Source: Bacteroidales bacterium UBA6267 (GTDB lineage: Bacteria > Bacteroidota > Bacteroidia > Bacteroidales > UBA1556). From it: 64,000 nucleotides of DNA. Below the pieces are notes generated by a model. It made no database searches. It was not told the DNA's origin and saw only the letters and a list, made by a program, of their open reading frames with translations. The stretch is taken from the NCBI GenBank assembly GCA_002440745.1, contig DJVB01000049.1, positions 124,001 to 188,000 on the forward strand. Reading direction: 5' to 3'. Numbering within the stretch: position 1 is the stretch's first letter; each line of letters begins with the position of its first letter. Positions 8,775 to 17,166 of the stretch are shown piece after piece. The position numbers and the translations under genes are program-made.

Positions 8775-9533
8775 TTAAAATCTTTTCAATTCACCACCAC
8801 CAAAAATAGCTGAGCCTTTGATAATCAGCACTCCTTCTGAAGGTTCATCCTGTCTGTAAATTCCTTGTTTATTGCTAAAACCTCCCAAGATGGAATCAAC
8901 TTCCACTTTAATATTCCAGGAAGAAGGAACCAAGAATTCCACCCCACCAAAGATGAAATTGACCTCCAAAACATTGGTGCCGGGAGCTAATTTACACTTG
9001 GTCAAGTCGTAAACTCCACCACCAAAGATTGCCGTAATGCGACCCCCTTTAAAATTGTCGCTTGTGACGAAATGCTCACCACCTCCAAAAATATGATTCC
9101 CGTCAACCATATCAATATCAGATATTTCCTGATGGTGAAATTTTGTTTTAAATGATGCCCCACATTTTCCAAAACCGTTGAAAAGCACAATAATCCCTAC
9201 TCCTACTAAAATGGCCGGCCAAAGAAGTTTTCCGGTGTTTACCGGTAAATCGAAATAAATCGGCGTCAGAAAAACTAATCCAACCAAAATCATCACCACG
9301 CCTCCAAACGAACCTTTTTTTCTTGTAACCAAAATCAAACCGATGCCAATAAGCAGCATTTGCCAGTTAAAAAAGTTGTGAAACAGTTCTTGGGAAAGAT
9401 AGCCTGTGCGTTCTGCAATTAACAATGCCCCAGCTCCAATGAATAATAATGCGGTAAAAAATCTGCTTAAAAAAGTTCCTTGAGGAACGTGTTTTCCAGC
9501 TTTGTCTTCAAAAAATTGTTTATGATCTTTCAT
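8775..9533 (-). CDS. LiaF-like membrane protein
   Basis: 252 residues. Four closely spaced transmembrane helices lie at about 22-120, with the DUF5668/LiaF-type pattern of glycine-rich hairpins. A C-terminal domain of about 110 residues carries repeated FGGG/IFGG strands (at about 148, 168, 192, 214 and 242), which is the beta-helical LiaF-like C-terminal domain. It is the first gene of an operon with a LytS-type kinase and a LytTR regulator, separated by one base from the kinase. Family knowledge: LiaF inhibits the Firmicutes LiaSR kinase; an equivalent restraining role here is inference from gene order. The first transmembrane helices could serve as the membrane-stress sensor. Confidence 0.8.
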   Translation of the reverse strand: MKDHKQFFEDKAGKHVPQGTFLSRFFTALLFIGAGALLIAERTGYLSQELFHNFFNWQMLLIGIGLILVTRKKGSFGGVVMILVGLVFLTPIYFDLPVNTGKLLWPAILVGVGIIVLFNGFGKCGASFKTKFHHQEISDIDMVDGNHIFGGGEHFVTSDNFKGGRITAIFGGGVYDLTKCKLAPGTNVLEVNFIFGGVEFLVPSSWNIKVEVDSILGGFSNKQGIYRQDEPSEGVLIIKGSAIFGGGELKRF

Positions 9534-9561
9534 GATTTAAAAATGCTTTAAGTTTATGCGG

Positions 9562-9569
9562 CAAAAGTA
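9562..9569 (-). promoter_or_regulatory. -7 box upstream of the LiaF-like operon
   Basis: TACTTTTG on the minus strand, 29 bases before the start codon. No TTG at the preferred distance, so only the -7 element is supported. Confidence 0.45.
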
Positions 9570-9684
9570 GTTGGTCAAAAAGCCAAAAATATTCTTAATC
9601 GGTAAACGACCAAGATAATTCGGTAAACAGTTTCAACAAAAACCTTAGAAACCCAAAAATCATTAATCGAAGGAAAATGTCGAT

Positions 9685-10137
9685 TTACCGAATCGTTTGG
9701 TACAATTTCAATTTTCTGCTTCCATAATAAATCACAGCTTTGAATTTGGCCAAAATATCTGAGCCTAAAACACCATCAATCTCCCTATGATTCAACATGG
9801 AATATGCTATATTAACATGCTCCATTGGCAATACAACCGACTGAAAGTCAGTTAGACATATATCACCTAAGGCAAAAGTTTCAAACACCACCAAATGGCT
9901 TTCCATATCATTAGTTCCCAATCCGGTTGACTTGTGAGGCGACAATTCAAACTGAAACTCTTCACTATCAATATCTAATAGTTTCTTAACTTTCACCGCA
10001 TCAAAAACGGTCTTGCTTGCTCCGGTATCGACAAGAAGAAACACCGGTTTTGCATTCACTAAAGCCTCAACAAAAAGGTGATAGCCGCCATCTTCGATTT
10101 CGACTAAATGAATCGGCAATTCGATAATTCGACGCAT
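9685..10137 (-). CDS. Retropepsin-like (clan AA) aspartic protease
   Basis: 150 residues, the size of a single retropepsin monomer. The active-site motif VDTGAS lies at residues 36-41 (catalytic D37), followed by a hydrophobic strand and, near the C-terminus, IDGVLGSDILAKF, the hydrophobic-hydrophobic-Gly motif that closes the active site in this fold. There is no signal peptide or membrane helix, so it should be cytoplasmic and act as a homodimer. It is the last gene of a minus-strand group with a LOG-family hydrolase (5-base gap) and a UDP-GlcNAc 2-epimerase. Its substrate is unknown. Confidence 0.8.
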   Translation of the reverse strand: MRRIIELPIHLVEIEDGGYHLFVEALVNAKPVFLLVDTGASKTVFDAVKVKKLLDIDSEEFQFELSPHKSTGLGTNDMESHLVVFETFALGDICLTDFQSVVLPMEHVNIAYSMLNHREIDGVLGSDILAKFKAVIYYGSRKLKLYQTIR

Positions 10138-10142
10138 CAGGC

Positions 10143-10874
10143 TTAGAAGTTAGGTTTAAGTTTATATTTCTGATAGAAGCTTTCGATGTGAGCTACGGCT
10201 TCTTCAGGACTGTCAACCAATTTGAAAATAGCCAAATCTTCTTCTTTAATATTACCTTCCTCCAACATCGACTTTTTAAGCCAGTCAATTAATCCTCCCC
10301 AATAGTCAACCCCAACCAAAGCAATTGGAAACCGAACCATTTTATTGGTTTGAATCAAAGTGATAGCTTCAAAAAACTCATCTAAAGTTCCAAAACCACC
10401 GGGCATGGTGATATATCCTTGCGAATACTTCATAAACATCAGCTTACGAACAAAGAAATAGTTGAAAGTCATCAATTTATCCGGATCTATAAAAGGGTTT
10501 GCCGATTGTTCAAAAGGCAGGTCGATATTCAAACCAACAGATTTACCTCCGGAAAAATGAGCTCCTTTATTACCTGCTTCCATTATTCCCGGACCACCAC
10601 CTGTGATTACACCAAAACCACGTTTAGTGAGCAAATAAGCAATTTCTTCTGCCATCTTATAATACTTATTGTCGGGCTTTGTGCGGGCAGAGCCAAAAAT
10701 TGTAACGCAAGGACCAATTTTCGATAGGTTCTCAAATCCTTCCACCATTTCCGACATCACCTTAAACACCGCCCAACTGTCGTGAGTCTTGGTTTCGTGC
10801 CACGATTTAGGATTAAAAGCTTCTTTGAGTTTTGCGCGCAAACGCACATCATGCTCGTTAAATTCGATTGACAT
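10143..10874 (-). CDS. LOG-family protein (TIGR00730, phosphoribohydrolase-like)
   Basis: 243 residues. Rossmann-like fold with the two diagnostic motifs: GGGPGIMEA at 92-100 and PGGFGTLDE at 158-166 (conserved Glu). Family knowledge: hydrolyses nucleoside 5'-monophosphates, in plants and some bacteria cytokinin riboside 5'-monophosphate; such proteins are often labelled lysine decarboxylases by old transfer. An N-terminal helical extension of about 50 residues is usual for the longer bacterial subgroup. It is placed 9 bases after the epimerase gene and 5 bases before the protease gene, all minus strand, so probably cotranscribed. The physiological substrate is not evident. Confidence 0.85.
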   Translation of the reverse strand: MSIEFNEHDVRLRAKLKEAFNPKSWHETKTHDSWAVFKVMSEMVEGFENLSKIGPCVTIFGSARTKPDNKYYKMAEEIAYLLTKRGFGVITGGGPGIMEAGNKGAHFSGGKSVGLNIDLPFEQSANPFIDPDKLMTFNYFFVRKLMFMKYSQGYITMPGGFGTLDEFFEAITLIQTNKMVRFPIALVGVDYWGGLIDWLKKSMLEEGNIKEEDLAIFKLVDSPEEAVAHIESFYQKYKLKPNF

Positions 10875-10883
10875 AGTTTTGTT

Positions 10884-11954
10884 TTAAAGATTATAATTTT
10901 TCAATTCTTTGATAATATTTGCCGAAGCCTGACCTTTACCATACAAGTCTTTTGAAAAGTCGATTTGATAATTTTGATTCCTAAAGGCTTCAATGATAGC
11001 ATTTTTATCTGCACCGACAGTTTGATTAAAATCGTTTTCTACTAACTCAACCCACTCGGTTTCGTCTCGCAAAGTGATGCAAGGTTTGCTAAAAAAGAAT
11101 GCTTCTTTCTGTAAACCTCCACTGTCGGTCATAACTAACTTACAGTTTTTCAAAAGATAAACCATCTCAAGATAACCAATCGGATCAATTATTTTAATCC
11201 TGCTTTCATTGATTTCCAATTTATTAGCAGCCAATAATTTCTTTGTTCGCGGGTGCAAAGGCAAAACAACGGACGTTTCATTTCCAATTTCGGCAAAAGC
11301 CTCAAAAATACTTCTAAGACGCTGAGGGTCATCAGTATTCTCAGCCCGATGGATGGTAGCTAACACAAATTGTGAAGGCAAATCGAACTGTGGAGCACGA
11401 GCTTTGTCAACATAAAAAAGAGCTGCATCCTGCATCACATCGCCCGACTTAATAATTTTGGTGTCGATATTTTCATAACCTTCCAACATTAGGTTATGGA
11501 TAGCAGTATCGGTTGGGCAAAAGAGAATATTGGAAATGCGATCAGTCAAAATCCGATTAATCTCTTCAGGCATTTTCATATTAAACGAGCGTAATCCGGC
11601 CTCAACATGGGCAACTTTTATATGAAGTTTTCGGGCGGCTAAGGCACCGGCGATGGTCGAATTCGTATCGCCATAAACCAAAACCCAGTCCGGTTGCTCT
11701 TTAAGCAAAACCTCCTCAATCTTTTCCATCATCTGTCCTGTCATTGCACCATGACTTAAACCATTGATATTTAGATTATAATCTGGTTTAGGAATATTCA
11801 TTTCATCGAAAAAAACATCCGACATATTTGCATCGAAATGTTGGCCTGTATGAACTATAATTTCCTGAATTTCAGAATGATTAGCAATTTCACGACTCAC
11901 AGCGGCAGCTTTTATAAACTGAGGCCTCGCTCCAACGATAGTAATTATCTTCAT
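10884..11954 (-). CDS. wecB: UDP-N-acetylglucosamine 2-epimerase (non-hydrolysing)
   Basis: 356 residues, usual family length. Starts with the nucleotide-sugar binding signature GARPQFIKAAAV; contains HVEAGLRS followed by MPEEINR (catalytic acidic residues), and TDSGGLQKEAFF near residue 275. Reaction: reversible conversion of UDP-GlcNAc to UDP-ManNAc, supplying ManNAc or ManNAcA for surface polysaccharide. It is divergent from the flippase gene that opens the polysaccharide cluster, which supports that role, and it heads the minus-strand operon with the LOG protein and the small protease. A terminator-like hairpin precedes it in the leader. Confidence 0.93.
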   Translation of the reverse strand: MKIITIVGARPQFIKAAAVSREIANHSEIQEIIVHTGQHFDANMSDVFFDEMNIPKPDYNLNINGLSHGAMTGQMMEKIEEVLLKEQPDWVLVYGDTNSTIAGALAARKLHIKVAHVEAGLRSFNMKMPEEINRILTDRISNILFCPTDTAIHNLMLEGYENIDTKIIKSGDVMQDAALFYVDKARAPQFDLPSQFVLATIHRAENTDDPQRLRSIFEAFAEIGNETSVVLPLHPRTKKLLAANKLEINESRIKIIDPIGYLEMVYLLKNCKLVMTDSGGLQKEAFFFSKPCITLRDETEWVELVENDFNQTVGADKNAIIEAFRNQNYQIDFSKDLYGKGQASANIIKELKNYNL

Positions 11955-12008
11955 TAATTGATTGTCAATTGGTTAAAATTTCTTTTCTTAAATAAATGAC
12001 CTTTAAAC

Positions 12009-12067
12009 AAAAAACCGGAGGATGAAAGTTAAAAAGTTTGGCTAATATCAATCAAAGATTTCTCCGG
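12009..12067 (-). promoter_or_regulatory. Terminator-like hairpin in the wecB leader
   Basis: On the minus strand CCGGAG (12067-12062) pairs with CTCCGG (12020-12015), which is followed directly by six T residues. A -7 box (TATTTTTG, 12085-12078) lies just upstream, so the hairpin would sit at the extreme 5' end of the wecB transcript. The loop is long (about 41 bases), so this is only a candidate attenuator. Confidence 0.35.
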
Positions 12068-12077
12068 AATTAAAAAT

Positions 12078-12085
12078 CAAAAATA
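12078..12085 (-). promoter_or_regulatory. -7 box for the wecB operon
   Basis: TATTTTTG on the minus strand fits TAnnTTTG; the leader would be about 120 bases. No TTG seen at the usual distance. Confidence 0.4.
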
Positions 12086-12139
12086 CAAAGAAAAAGCGAA
12101 GGAGAATTTGTTTTTTTCCTGACTATAAAATCAAAAAGC

Positions 12140-12147
12140 TACTTTTG
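12140..12147 (+). promoter_or_regulatory. -7 box for the flippase gene
   Basis: TACTTTTG, 24 bases before the ATG at 12172. It overlaps an in-frame TTG at 12145, which shows that the TTG is promoter DNA rather than a start codon. Confidence 0.5.
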
Positions 12148-12171
12148 CACCTTATTATATATGATTGGCAA

Positions 12172-13458
12172 ATGAAGATTGGACGATTGGCAGAAGGTAG
12201 TTTTGTGAGGAATGTGGTAATCCTGATGTTCGGCTCGGGTTTGTCGCAATTGATTCCTCTGCTATTTTCTCCGGTGCTTAGTCGCCTTTTTACCACCTCT
12301 GAATTTGGAGTATTTACAGTGTTTTCAACTGTTGCAGCGTTTTTAGGCGTCTTGGCGACTTTTCGATACGACCTTGCTATCATGCTTCCCAAGAAAAAAA
12401 GCGATGCGTTTCATTTGCTTGCTCTTTCTGTTTTTATCGCATTGATTATTTCACTCATTATTCTGATAATCACATTATTATTCGCAAGACCGATTGGCAG
12501 ATTATTGAACACCGAAGAACTAACTCCTTGGTTACCATTTCTTGCACTTAGCATCCTTCTTCTTGGCATTTCACAATCACTAAATTTCTGGCACAACCGA
12601 AACAAATCTTATAAAGCATTGTCGGCCAACATGATATCGCAATCCACCACCACGGCGGTTGTGAGCACAGCCAATGGTTTTGCCAAAATGGATGCCGGCG
12701 GACTTATTGTAGGTAGTTTGACAGGTCAGTTGGTTTCCAGCGTTTTATATATTTTTAGATTCTTAAAAAACGACAAATTCAGGTTGAAATACATTTCACC
12801 CAGACGCATTAAATACTTAGCTAAGAAATACATAGATTATCCAAAATTCAGTTTACCGCATCGGATGGTTGACATGATTTCGATAACCGGAATTCCTTTA
12901 CTGCTGATGATGATTTTTACCGAATCGGTTGTTGGACTTTATGGTTTTATGCTCCGAGTTTTAAAAGCGCCGATTGGCGTGCTTGCGGCAAGCTTGGGAC
13001 AAGTCTTTTTTCAACAACTAAGCGAAAAAGTCAGTAAAAATCAATCCGTTAAAAACCTTTTCCTTAAAACAATCAAAAATATTGCTTTCATCACATTACC
13101 CTTTTTTGTGCTCATATTGTTATGGGGTCCAGATATTTTCGCATTGATTTTCAGTGAACAATGGCGTGAAGCCGGAGTTTATGCACAATATTTAACACCG
13201 TGGCTATTTTTGAGTTCCATTTCGTCGCCGGTTTCTCAGTTGCCACTAACTTTAGGTTACGTTAAAGCAAATATGATTGCAGGAATTCTCAACAATTCGC
13301 TATTAATCCTAACTTTCCTCATCGCTTCCATCTTTACGGAAACGCCTCAGGAAATATTTCTGTGGGTGGGAATTGTTATGCCGATTTTTTATCTTTGTCT
13401 GATATTTTGGTTTTACAGTTTGGTAAAGAAGTATGAGAAAAGCAGGGTTTTAACTTAG
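12172..13458 (+). CDS. Oligosaccharide flippase (Wzx/MATE-type polysaccharide exporter)
   Basis: 428 residues from the ATG at 12172; an in-frame TTG at 12145 lies inside the promoter box and is rejected. The protein has about twelve hydrophobic helices in the pattern of the polysaccharide biosynthesis export family, beginning with SFVRNVVILMFGSGLSQ and the LFTTSEFGVFTVF segment typical of the first two helices. Role: flips undecaprenyl-linked oligosaccharide repeat units across the inner membrane. It is the first gene of the plus-strand glycan cluster, followed by an acyltransferase, three glycosyltransferases and an O-antigen ligase/polymerase. Substrate unknown. Confidence 0.88.
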   Translation: MKIGRLAEGSFVRNVVILMFGSGLSQLIPLLFSPVLSRLFTTSEFGVFTVFSTVAAFLGVLATFRYDLAIMLPKKKSDAFHLLALSVFIALIISLIILIITLLFARPIGRLLNTEELTPWLPFLALSILLLGISQSLNFWHNRNKSYKALSANMISQSTTTAVVSTANGFAKMDAGGLIVGSLTGQLVSSVLYIFRFLKNDKFRLKYISPRRIKYLAKKYIDYPKFSLPHRMVDMISITGIPLLLMMIFTESVVGLYGFMLRVLKAPIGVLAASLGQVFFQQLSEKVSKNQSVKNLFLKTIKNIAFITLPFFVLILLWGPDIFALIFSEQWREAGVYAQYLTPWLFLSSISSPVSQLPLTLGYVKANMIAGILNNSLLILTFLIASIFTETPQEIFLWVGIVMPIFYLCLIFWFYSLVKKYEKSRVLT

Positions 13459-13469
13459 ACATATTTTTA

Positions 13470-13477
13470 TAAATTTG
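13470..13477 (+). promoter_or_regulatory. -7 box for the acyltransferase gene
   Basis: TAAATTTG, 18 bases before the ATG at 13496; an in-frame TTG at 13475 lies inside it and is not used as a start. No upstream TTG found. Confidence 0.4.
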
Positions 13478-13495
13478 TCCATTAATATTACAATA

Positions 13496-14074
13496 ATGAA
13501 ACGAATCATCAGATCACTTTCTTTCAGAATCATAAGAGCATGGACCATTATGAAAGCATACCTTATCATGTATTTCTTTTCAACTCCTGCATTACTTAGA
13601 TTCTTAAAAAATTCTGACAAGCGTTTCATTGCTATCATTTTACGAAGGTTTGGTGCGGATATTCAAACGCCGGTAAATTTCAACGGTCACATTATCATCG
13701 ACAATGCTTCCGAATCGGAAAAACCCTTTCAAAATCTGATTATTGGTAAAAATTGCTTCATCGGAACAGGTGCTTTTTTCGACCTTCCCGGAAAAATTAT
13801 CCTTGAAGAAAATGTTGTTATTAGTGCCGGAGTAAAAATATTAACACATCAAGACTGCGGCGACAGACCAATGAGCCAATACTATCCAAGAAAGGTTGCA
13901 GATGTGAAAATCGGCAAAAATGTGTGGATTGGATTAAACGCCATAGTTCTTGCAGGAGTTACTATTGGTGAAAACTCAGTAATTGCTGCAGGAGCGGTTA
14001 TCACGAAAAATATCGAACCATTTACCGTTGTTGCAGGCAATCCGGCCAAACTAATTAAAAAGTTAACAAATTAA
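13496..14074 (+). CDS. Hexapeptide-repeat (LbH) acyltransferase
   Basis: 192 residues from the ATG at 13496. An N-terminal hydrophobic helix is followed by left-handed beta-helix hexapeptide repeats ([LIV]-G-x4 type) interrupted by the HQDCGDRP loop, which holds the catalytic histidine in the maltose/galactoside O-acetyltransferase group, and ends with the canonical VVAGNPAKLIKKL. Probable reaction: acetyl-CoA-dependent O-acetylation of a sugar during glycan assembly. It lies between the flippase and the first glycosyltransferase (2-base gap). Serine acetyltransferase is excluded by the different N-terminal domain. Confidence 0.85.
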   Translation: MKRIIRSLSFRIIRAWTIMKAYLIMYFFSTPALLRFLKNSDKRFIAIILRRFGADIQTPVNFNGHIIIDNASESEKPFQNLIIGKNCFIGTGAFFDLPGKIILEENVVISAGVKILTHQDCGDRPMSQYYPRKVADVKIGKNVWIGLNAIVLAGVTIGENSVIAAGAVITKNIEPFTVVAGNPAKLIKKLTN

Positions 14075-14076
14075 TT

Positions 14077-14973
14077 ATGAAAGTTTTATTAATTGGACTG
14101 CCTTATTTTAGCAATTATTTAGCTGATAAACTTTCTAAAAATTTTCCTAAGGACACGTTTATTTCATTGAATACTTATTACTCAAAAAAAGACAAGATAC
14201 TATTTTTCAAACACTTATCAAAAGCTGATGTTATCCATTCAATTAATGGGTCTATTAGTAAGAGCACAGCTATTTTGCTCGCAGTTCTTTTAAGAAAAAA
14301 AGTTGTAATGCACTGGGTAGGTACTGATTTGATACAAGCAGAAATGGATTATTCCAATAAGAAAACCAATTCAACATTAATTTCTAGACCAATACATTTA
14401 ACAGACACGCCATGGTTTATCCATCGTCTCGAAAAAGTAGGCATTAAAAATCCAAAGTTTATCCCTCTCAAAGGTATGGAAAAATGTAACACAACTCCAA
14501 AATTCCCAGAAAAATTTGCAGTGCTATGTTACATTCCTGAAAACAGAGCTGAGTTTTACGGTATTGATATGGCAATAAAAATAGCAACAAAACTACCTGA
14601 TATTAAATTCAACTGGGTAGGAATGTCTAATTGGAAACACGACCTTCCAAAAAATGTACATTTACATGGTTGGGTTTCAAACATCTCAAAATACATTGAT
14701 GATTCTGTTGTTTGTCTTAGGATGCCAAAATCTGACGGATTATCCTTTTTTGTATTAGAAAGCCTCTCTAAAGGTAGATATGTAGCTTATAATCAACCAT
14801 TTGAATACAGTAATTATTGTGACTCTTTGGAGGATTTTGTATCGTTTATTTCTGAAAAAAAGACAGAATTTGATGCGAAAATCCTAACCCCTGATGAAGC
14901 AAAATCAAAAATTATTCAAGAAATTTTTGATGAGAATATGGTTTTTAATCAACTCAGAGACATATATTTATGA
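14077..14973 (+). CDS. Glycosyltransferase-like protein (GT-B fold)
   Basis: 298 residues. N-terminal Rossmann-like half (MKVLLIGLPYFSN) with ADVIHSINGS and VMHWVGTDL, typical of GT4-type enzymes recognising acceptor lipids; C-terminal half with FNWVGMS, a HGWV segment and SDGLSFFVLESLSKG, which corresponds to the nucleotide-sugar binding loop although the EX7E motif is incomplete. It overlaps the next glycosyltransferase by four bases (ATGA). It is clearly more AT-rich, with more Lys, Asn and Ile, than the housekeeping genes. Donor and acceptor sugars cannot be told. Confidence 0.7.
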   Translation: MKVLLIGLPYFSNYLADKLSKNFPKDTFISLNTYYSKKDKILFFKHLSKADVIHSINGSISKSTAILLAVLLRKKVVMHWVGTDLIQAEMDYSNKKTNSTLISRPIHLTDTPWFIHRLEKVGIKNPKFIPLKGMEKCNTTPKFPEKFAVLCYIPENRAEFYGIDMAIKIATKLPDIKFNWVGMSNWKHDLPKNVHLHGWVSNISKYIDDSVVCLRMPKSDGLSFFVLESLSKGRYVAYNQPFEYSNYCDSLEDFVSFISEKKTEFDAKILTPDEAKSKIIQEIFDENMVFNQLRDIYL

Positions 14974-16046
14974 AAACCTCATCCAAGCATATTCTAATCA
15001 TCAGCTACTATTCAAAACCATTTAATTCAGTTGGCGTGAAAAGAACCGATTATTGGTTTGAACATCTGCCTGAATATGGTTTTAGCACTACAAAAATAAC
15101 AGCTATCCCACAAACTAGCAATCAACCAAACATCCTATTTGTTTCTCCCGATTCCAGTAAACCAATATTGTCATATTTTATTAAAGATCAAGGAATTAAA
15201 TGGATTAAACCGTTAAAAACTAAGTTAAAAGAGTTTTCACGCAATGCGTTTTCTCATATCCTTATCACTGGTGGTCCATTTATGCAAATGCTTATCAGTA
15301 AATGGATAAAATCTCATTTTAATGCAACACTAATATTAGATTTCAGAGACCCTTTTTTTGCAAATCCAAGATTCCAAACTTCCCTAATTAAAGACGGCAT
15401 AAAGAAATACTTTCAAAATCGCTTTCTTAAAAATGCTGACCTAGTGATTACTGTTAATAACGAGTGTGCTAAAAATATCCACTTTAACAATATAAAAATC
15501 ATTGATAATGGTTATGACGATATGATTTTCCATAAAATAAAACTTAACCATCAGGAAAAAAACCAATTATTAAATCCAATTCTTATTGGTAGAGTAGATT
15601 CAGACTTTGATATACAACCACTAATTCATGTTCTAAGTGCACAAAATTTAAAGTTACATTATGCCGGAAATTATCAATTAAATGAACTATCAAATCATAT
15701 CTTTCACCTTGGGAATTTATCTTACGAAGAATTATTGGTCGAACTTTATAAACATAAAGTCTGCATTCTTCCTACAACCGGATACCCTTTTGAATCAACA
15801 ACTAAAATATTTGATTTTTTAGCCTTAAACAAAATTATATTCATTATAACTCATGGAGATATTCAATCAGGTAGTCTTCATGAAATTACAAAAGACTATC
15901 CAAATGTTTTTTGGGCTAAAAACAATCCAGATTCCTTATTGGAAACTTTCCAAGAATTAAATCGACATATTGTAAAACCGTTCCACACGGAAGTGTTTTC
16001 AAGGAAAGAAGGCTTAAAGAAACTCGTTAAACTGATAGACAAATGA
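14970..16046 (+). CDS. Glycosyltransferase, GT-B fold
   Basis: 358 residues. Begins with ILIISYYSKPFNSVGVKRTDYWFEHL, the usual start of GT4-like enzymes (a strand, then a glycine-containing loop). It contains LILDFRDPFFANPRF and DLVITVNNECAKNI, equivalents of the WRDP and 'sends out thoughts' segments in surface-polysaccharide glycosyltransferases, and KVCILPTTGYPFESTTKIFDFLALNK in place of the EX7E region. Start and stop each overlap neighbours by four bases (ATGA), so translation is coupled within the operon. Base composition is AT-rich like the preceding gene. Substrate unknown. Confidence 0.75.
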   Translation: MKTSSKHILIISYYSKPFNSVGVKRTDYWFEHLPEYGFSTTKITAIPQTSNQPNILFVSPDSSKPILSYFIKDQGIKWIKPLKTKLKEFSRNAFSHILITGGPFMQMLISKWIKSHFNATLILDFRDPFFANPRFQTSLIKDGIKKYFQNRFLKNADLVITVNNECAKNIHFNNIKIIDNGYDDMIFHKIKLNHQEKNQLLNPILIGRVDSDFDIQPLIHVLSAQNLKLHYAGNYQLNELSNHIFHLGNLSYEELLVELYKHKVCILPTTGYPFESTTKIFDFLALNKIIFIITHGDIQSGSLHEITKDYPNVFWAKNNPDSLLETFQELNRHIVKPFHTEVFSRKEGLKKLVKLIDK

Positions 16047-17140
16047 AAATAATGATTTTAGCTGATGCAAGCAGCCCACATACAATCCGTTGGGCAAATG
16101 CTTTAAGCGAATTGCATATTAATGTGCTCGTAGTCAGTCTAACCCCTTTTTATAATGACAATTATAATCAGAACATTCAACTTCATTCCTTATCTAAAGA
16201 TATCAAACTATCTCAAAATAAAGGAATTAGTGAAAAAATATCATACTTTAAACTCCTTAAGCCAGTCAAAAAACTAATTAAAAGCTTTAAACCAGATATC
16301 CTTCACGCTTATTACGCAAGTAGCTACGGATTTATTGGCGCTTTATCTCGATTTAAACCTTTTGTCATTTCCGTTTGGGGAAGCGATGTATTTGAATTTC
16401 CCAAACTTGGATTTCTACAAAAAAAAATACTTAAGTATAATCTTAAAGCAGCTAACACAATTTTTGCCACATCCGAAGCCTTAGCTGCTGAAACTAAATT
16501 ATATACAAATACCTCCATCCATATTTTACCTTTTGGAATCAATTTAGAAAAATTCTTTCCTGTTGACCAGAATTATGAGTTCTTTACCATTGGAACAGTT
16601 AAAGGGATGCGAGATATTTATGGCATTACCGACTTGATTAAAAGTTTTGCATTGGCCCAAAATTTAGCTCCTGAAATACCTTGGAAACTGCTTTTGGTCG
16701 GTGACGGTCCCAACATAGACGAATATAAAAATCTCGTCAAATCGTTGAATATCGATGACAAAACACAGTTCACAGGCTATGTAAATCACAATGAAACACC
16801 GTATTACTATAATCAGATGAATGTTTTTGTTGCCCTTTCAAGAAGCGAGAGTTTCGGTGTGGCCGTTTTGGAGGCTCAAGCATGTGGAGTTCCTGTAATA
16901 GTTTCCAATGTTGGTGGTCTTCCTGAAGTGGTTGATGACCAAAATACAGGTTTTATAATTGATCGCAATAACCATCAAAAAGCAGCACAACTTTTTGTCA
17001 AATTAGCCACCGATAAGCTTATTTATACTAGTTTATCTCAAAAAGCCGTCGAATTTGTTAAACTATATTATGACTGGAAAGATAGTGTTCAACAACAATA
17101 TAATTTCTACAAAGAACTGATAACCAATTACTATAAATAA
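16043..17140 (+). CDS. Family 4 glycosyltransferase
   Basis: 365 residues with the complete GT4 plan: HTIRWANALSELHINVLVVS near the N-terminus, ILHAYYAS and SVWGSDVFEFP in the acceptor half, and in the donor half LLLVGDGPNIDEY, a GYV segment and the EX7E motif at E269-E277 (ESFGVAVLE), followed by ACGVPVIVSNVGGLPEVV. This is a retaining enzyme acting on the cytoplasmic face of the inner membrane during repeat-unit assembly. It overlaps the preceding gene by four bases. Composition is closer to the genome average than in the two genes before it. Confidence 0.9.
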   Translation: MKIMILADASSPHTIRWANALSELHINVLVVSLTPFYNDNYNQNIQLHSLSKDIKLSQNKGISEKISYFKLLKPVKKLIKSFKPDILHAYYASSYGFIGALSRFKPFVISVWGSDVFEFPKLGFLQKKILKYNLKAANTIFATSEALAAETKLYTNTSIHILPFGINLEKFFPVDQNYEFFTIGTVKGMRDIYGITDLIKSFALAQNLAPEIPWKLLLVGDGPNIDEYKNLVKSLNIDDKTQFTGYVNHNETPYYYNQMNVFVALSRSESFGVAVLEAQACGVPVIVSNVGGLPEVVDDQNTGFIIDRNNHQKAAQLFVKLATDKLIYTSLSQKAVEFVKLYYDWKDSVQQQYNFYKELITNYYK

Positions 17141-17141
17141 C

Positions 17142-17149
17142 TACTTTTG
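17142..17149 (+). promoter_or_regulatory. -7 box for the O-antigen ligase gene
   Basis: TACTTTTG directly after the stop of the GT4 gene and 17 bases before the ATG at 17167. Suggests the ligase can be transcribed on its own. No clear upstream TTG. Confidence 0.45.
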
Positions 17150-17166
17150 CCCCAAACCCAAAATTC

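Noticed and set aside
10143..10874. Lysine decarboxylase
   Set aside because: The PGGxGTxxE motif marks the LOG family; the decarboxylase name is an old transfer.
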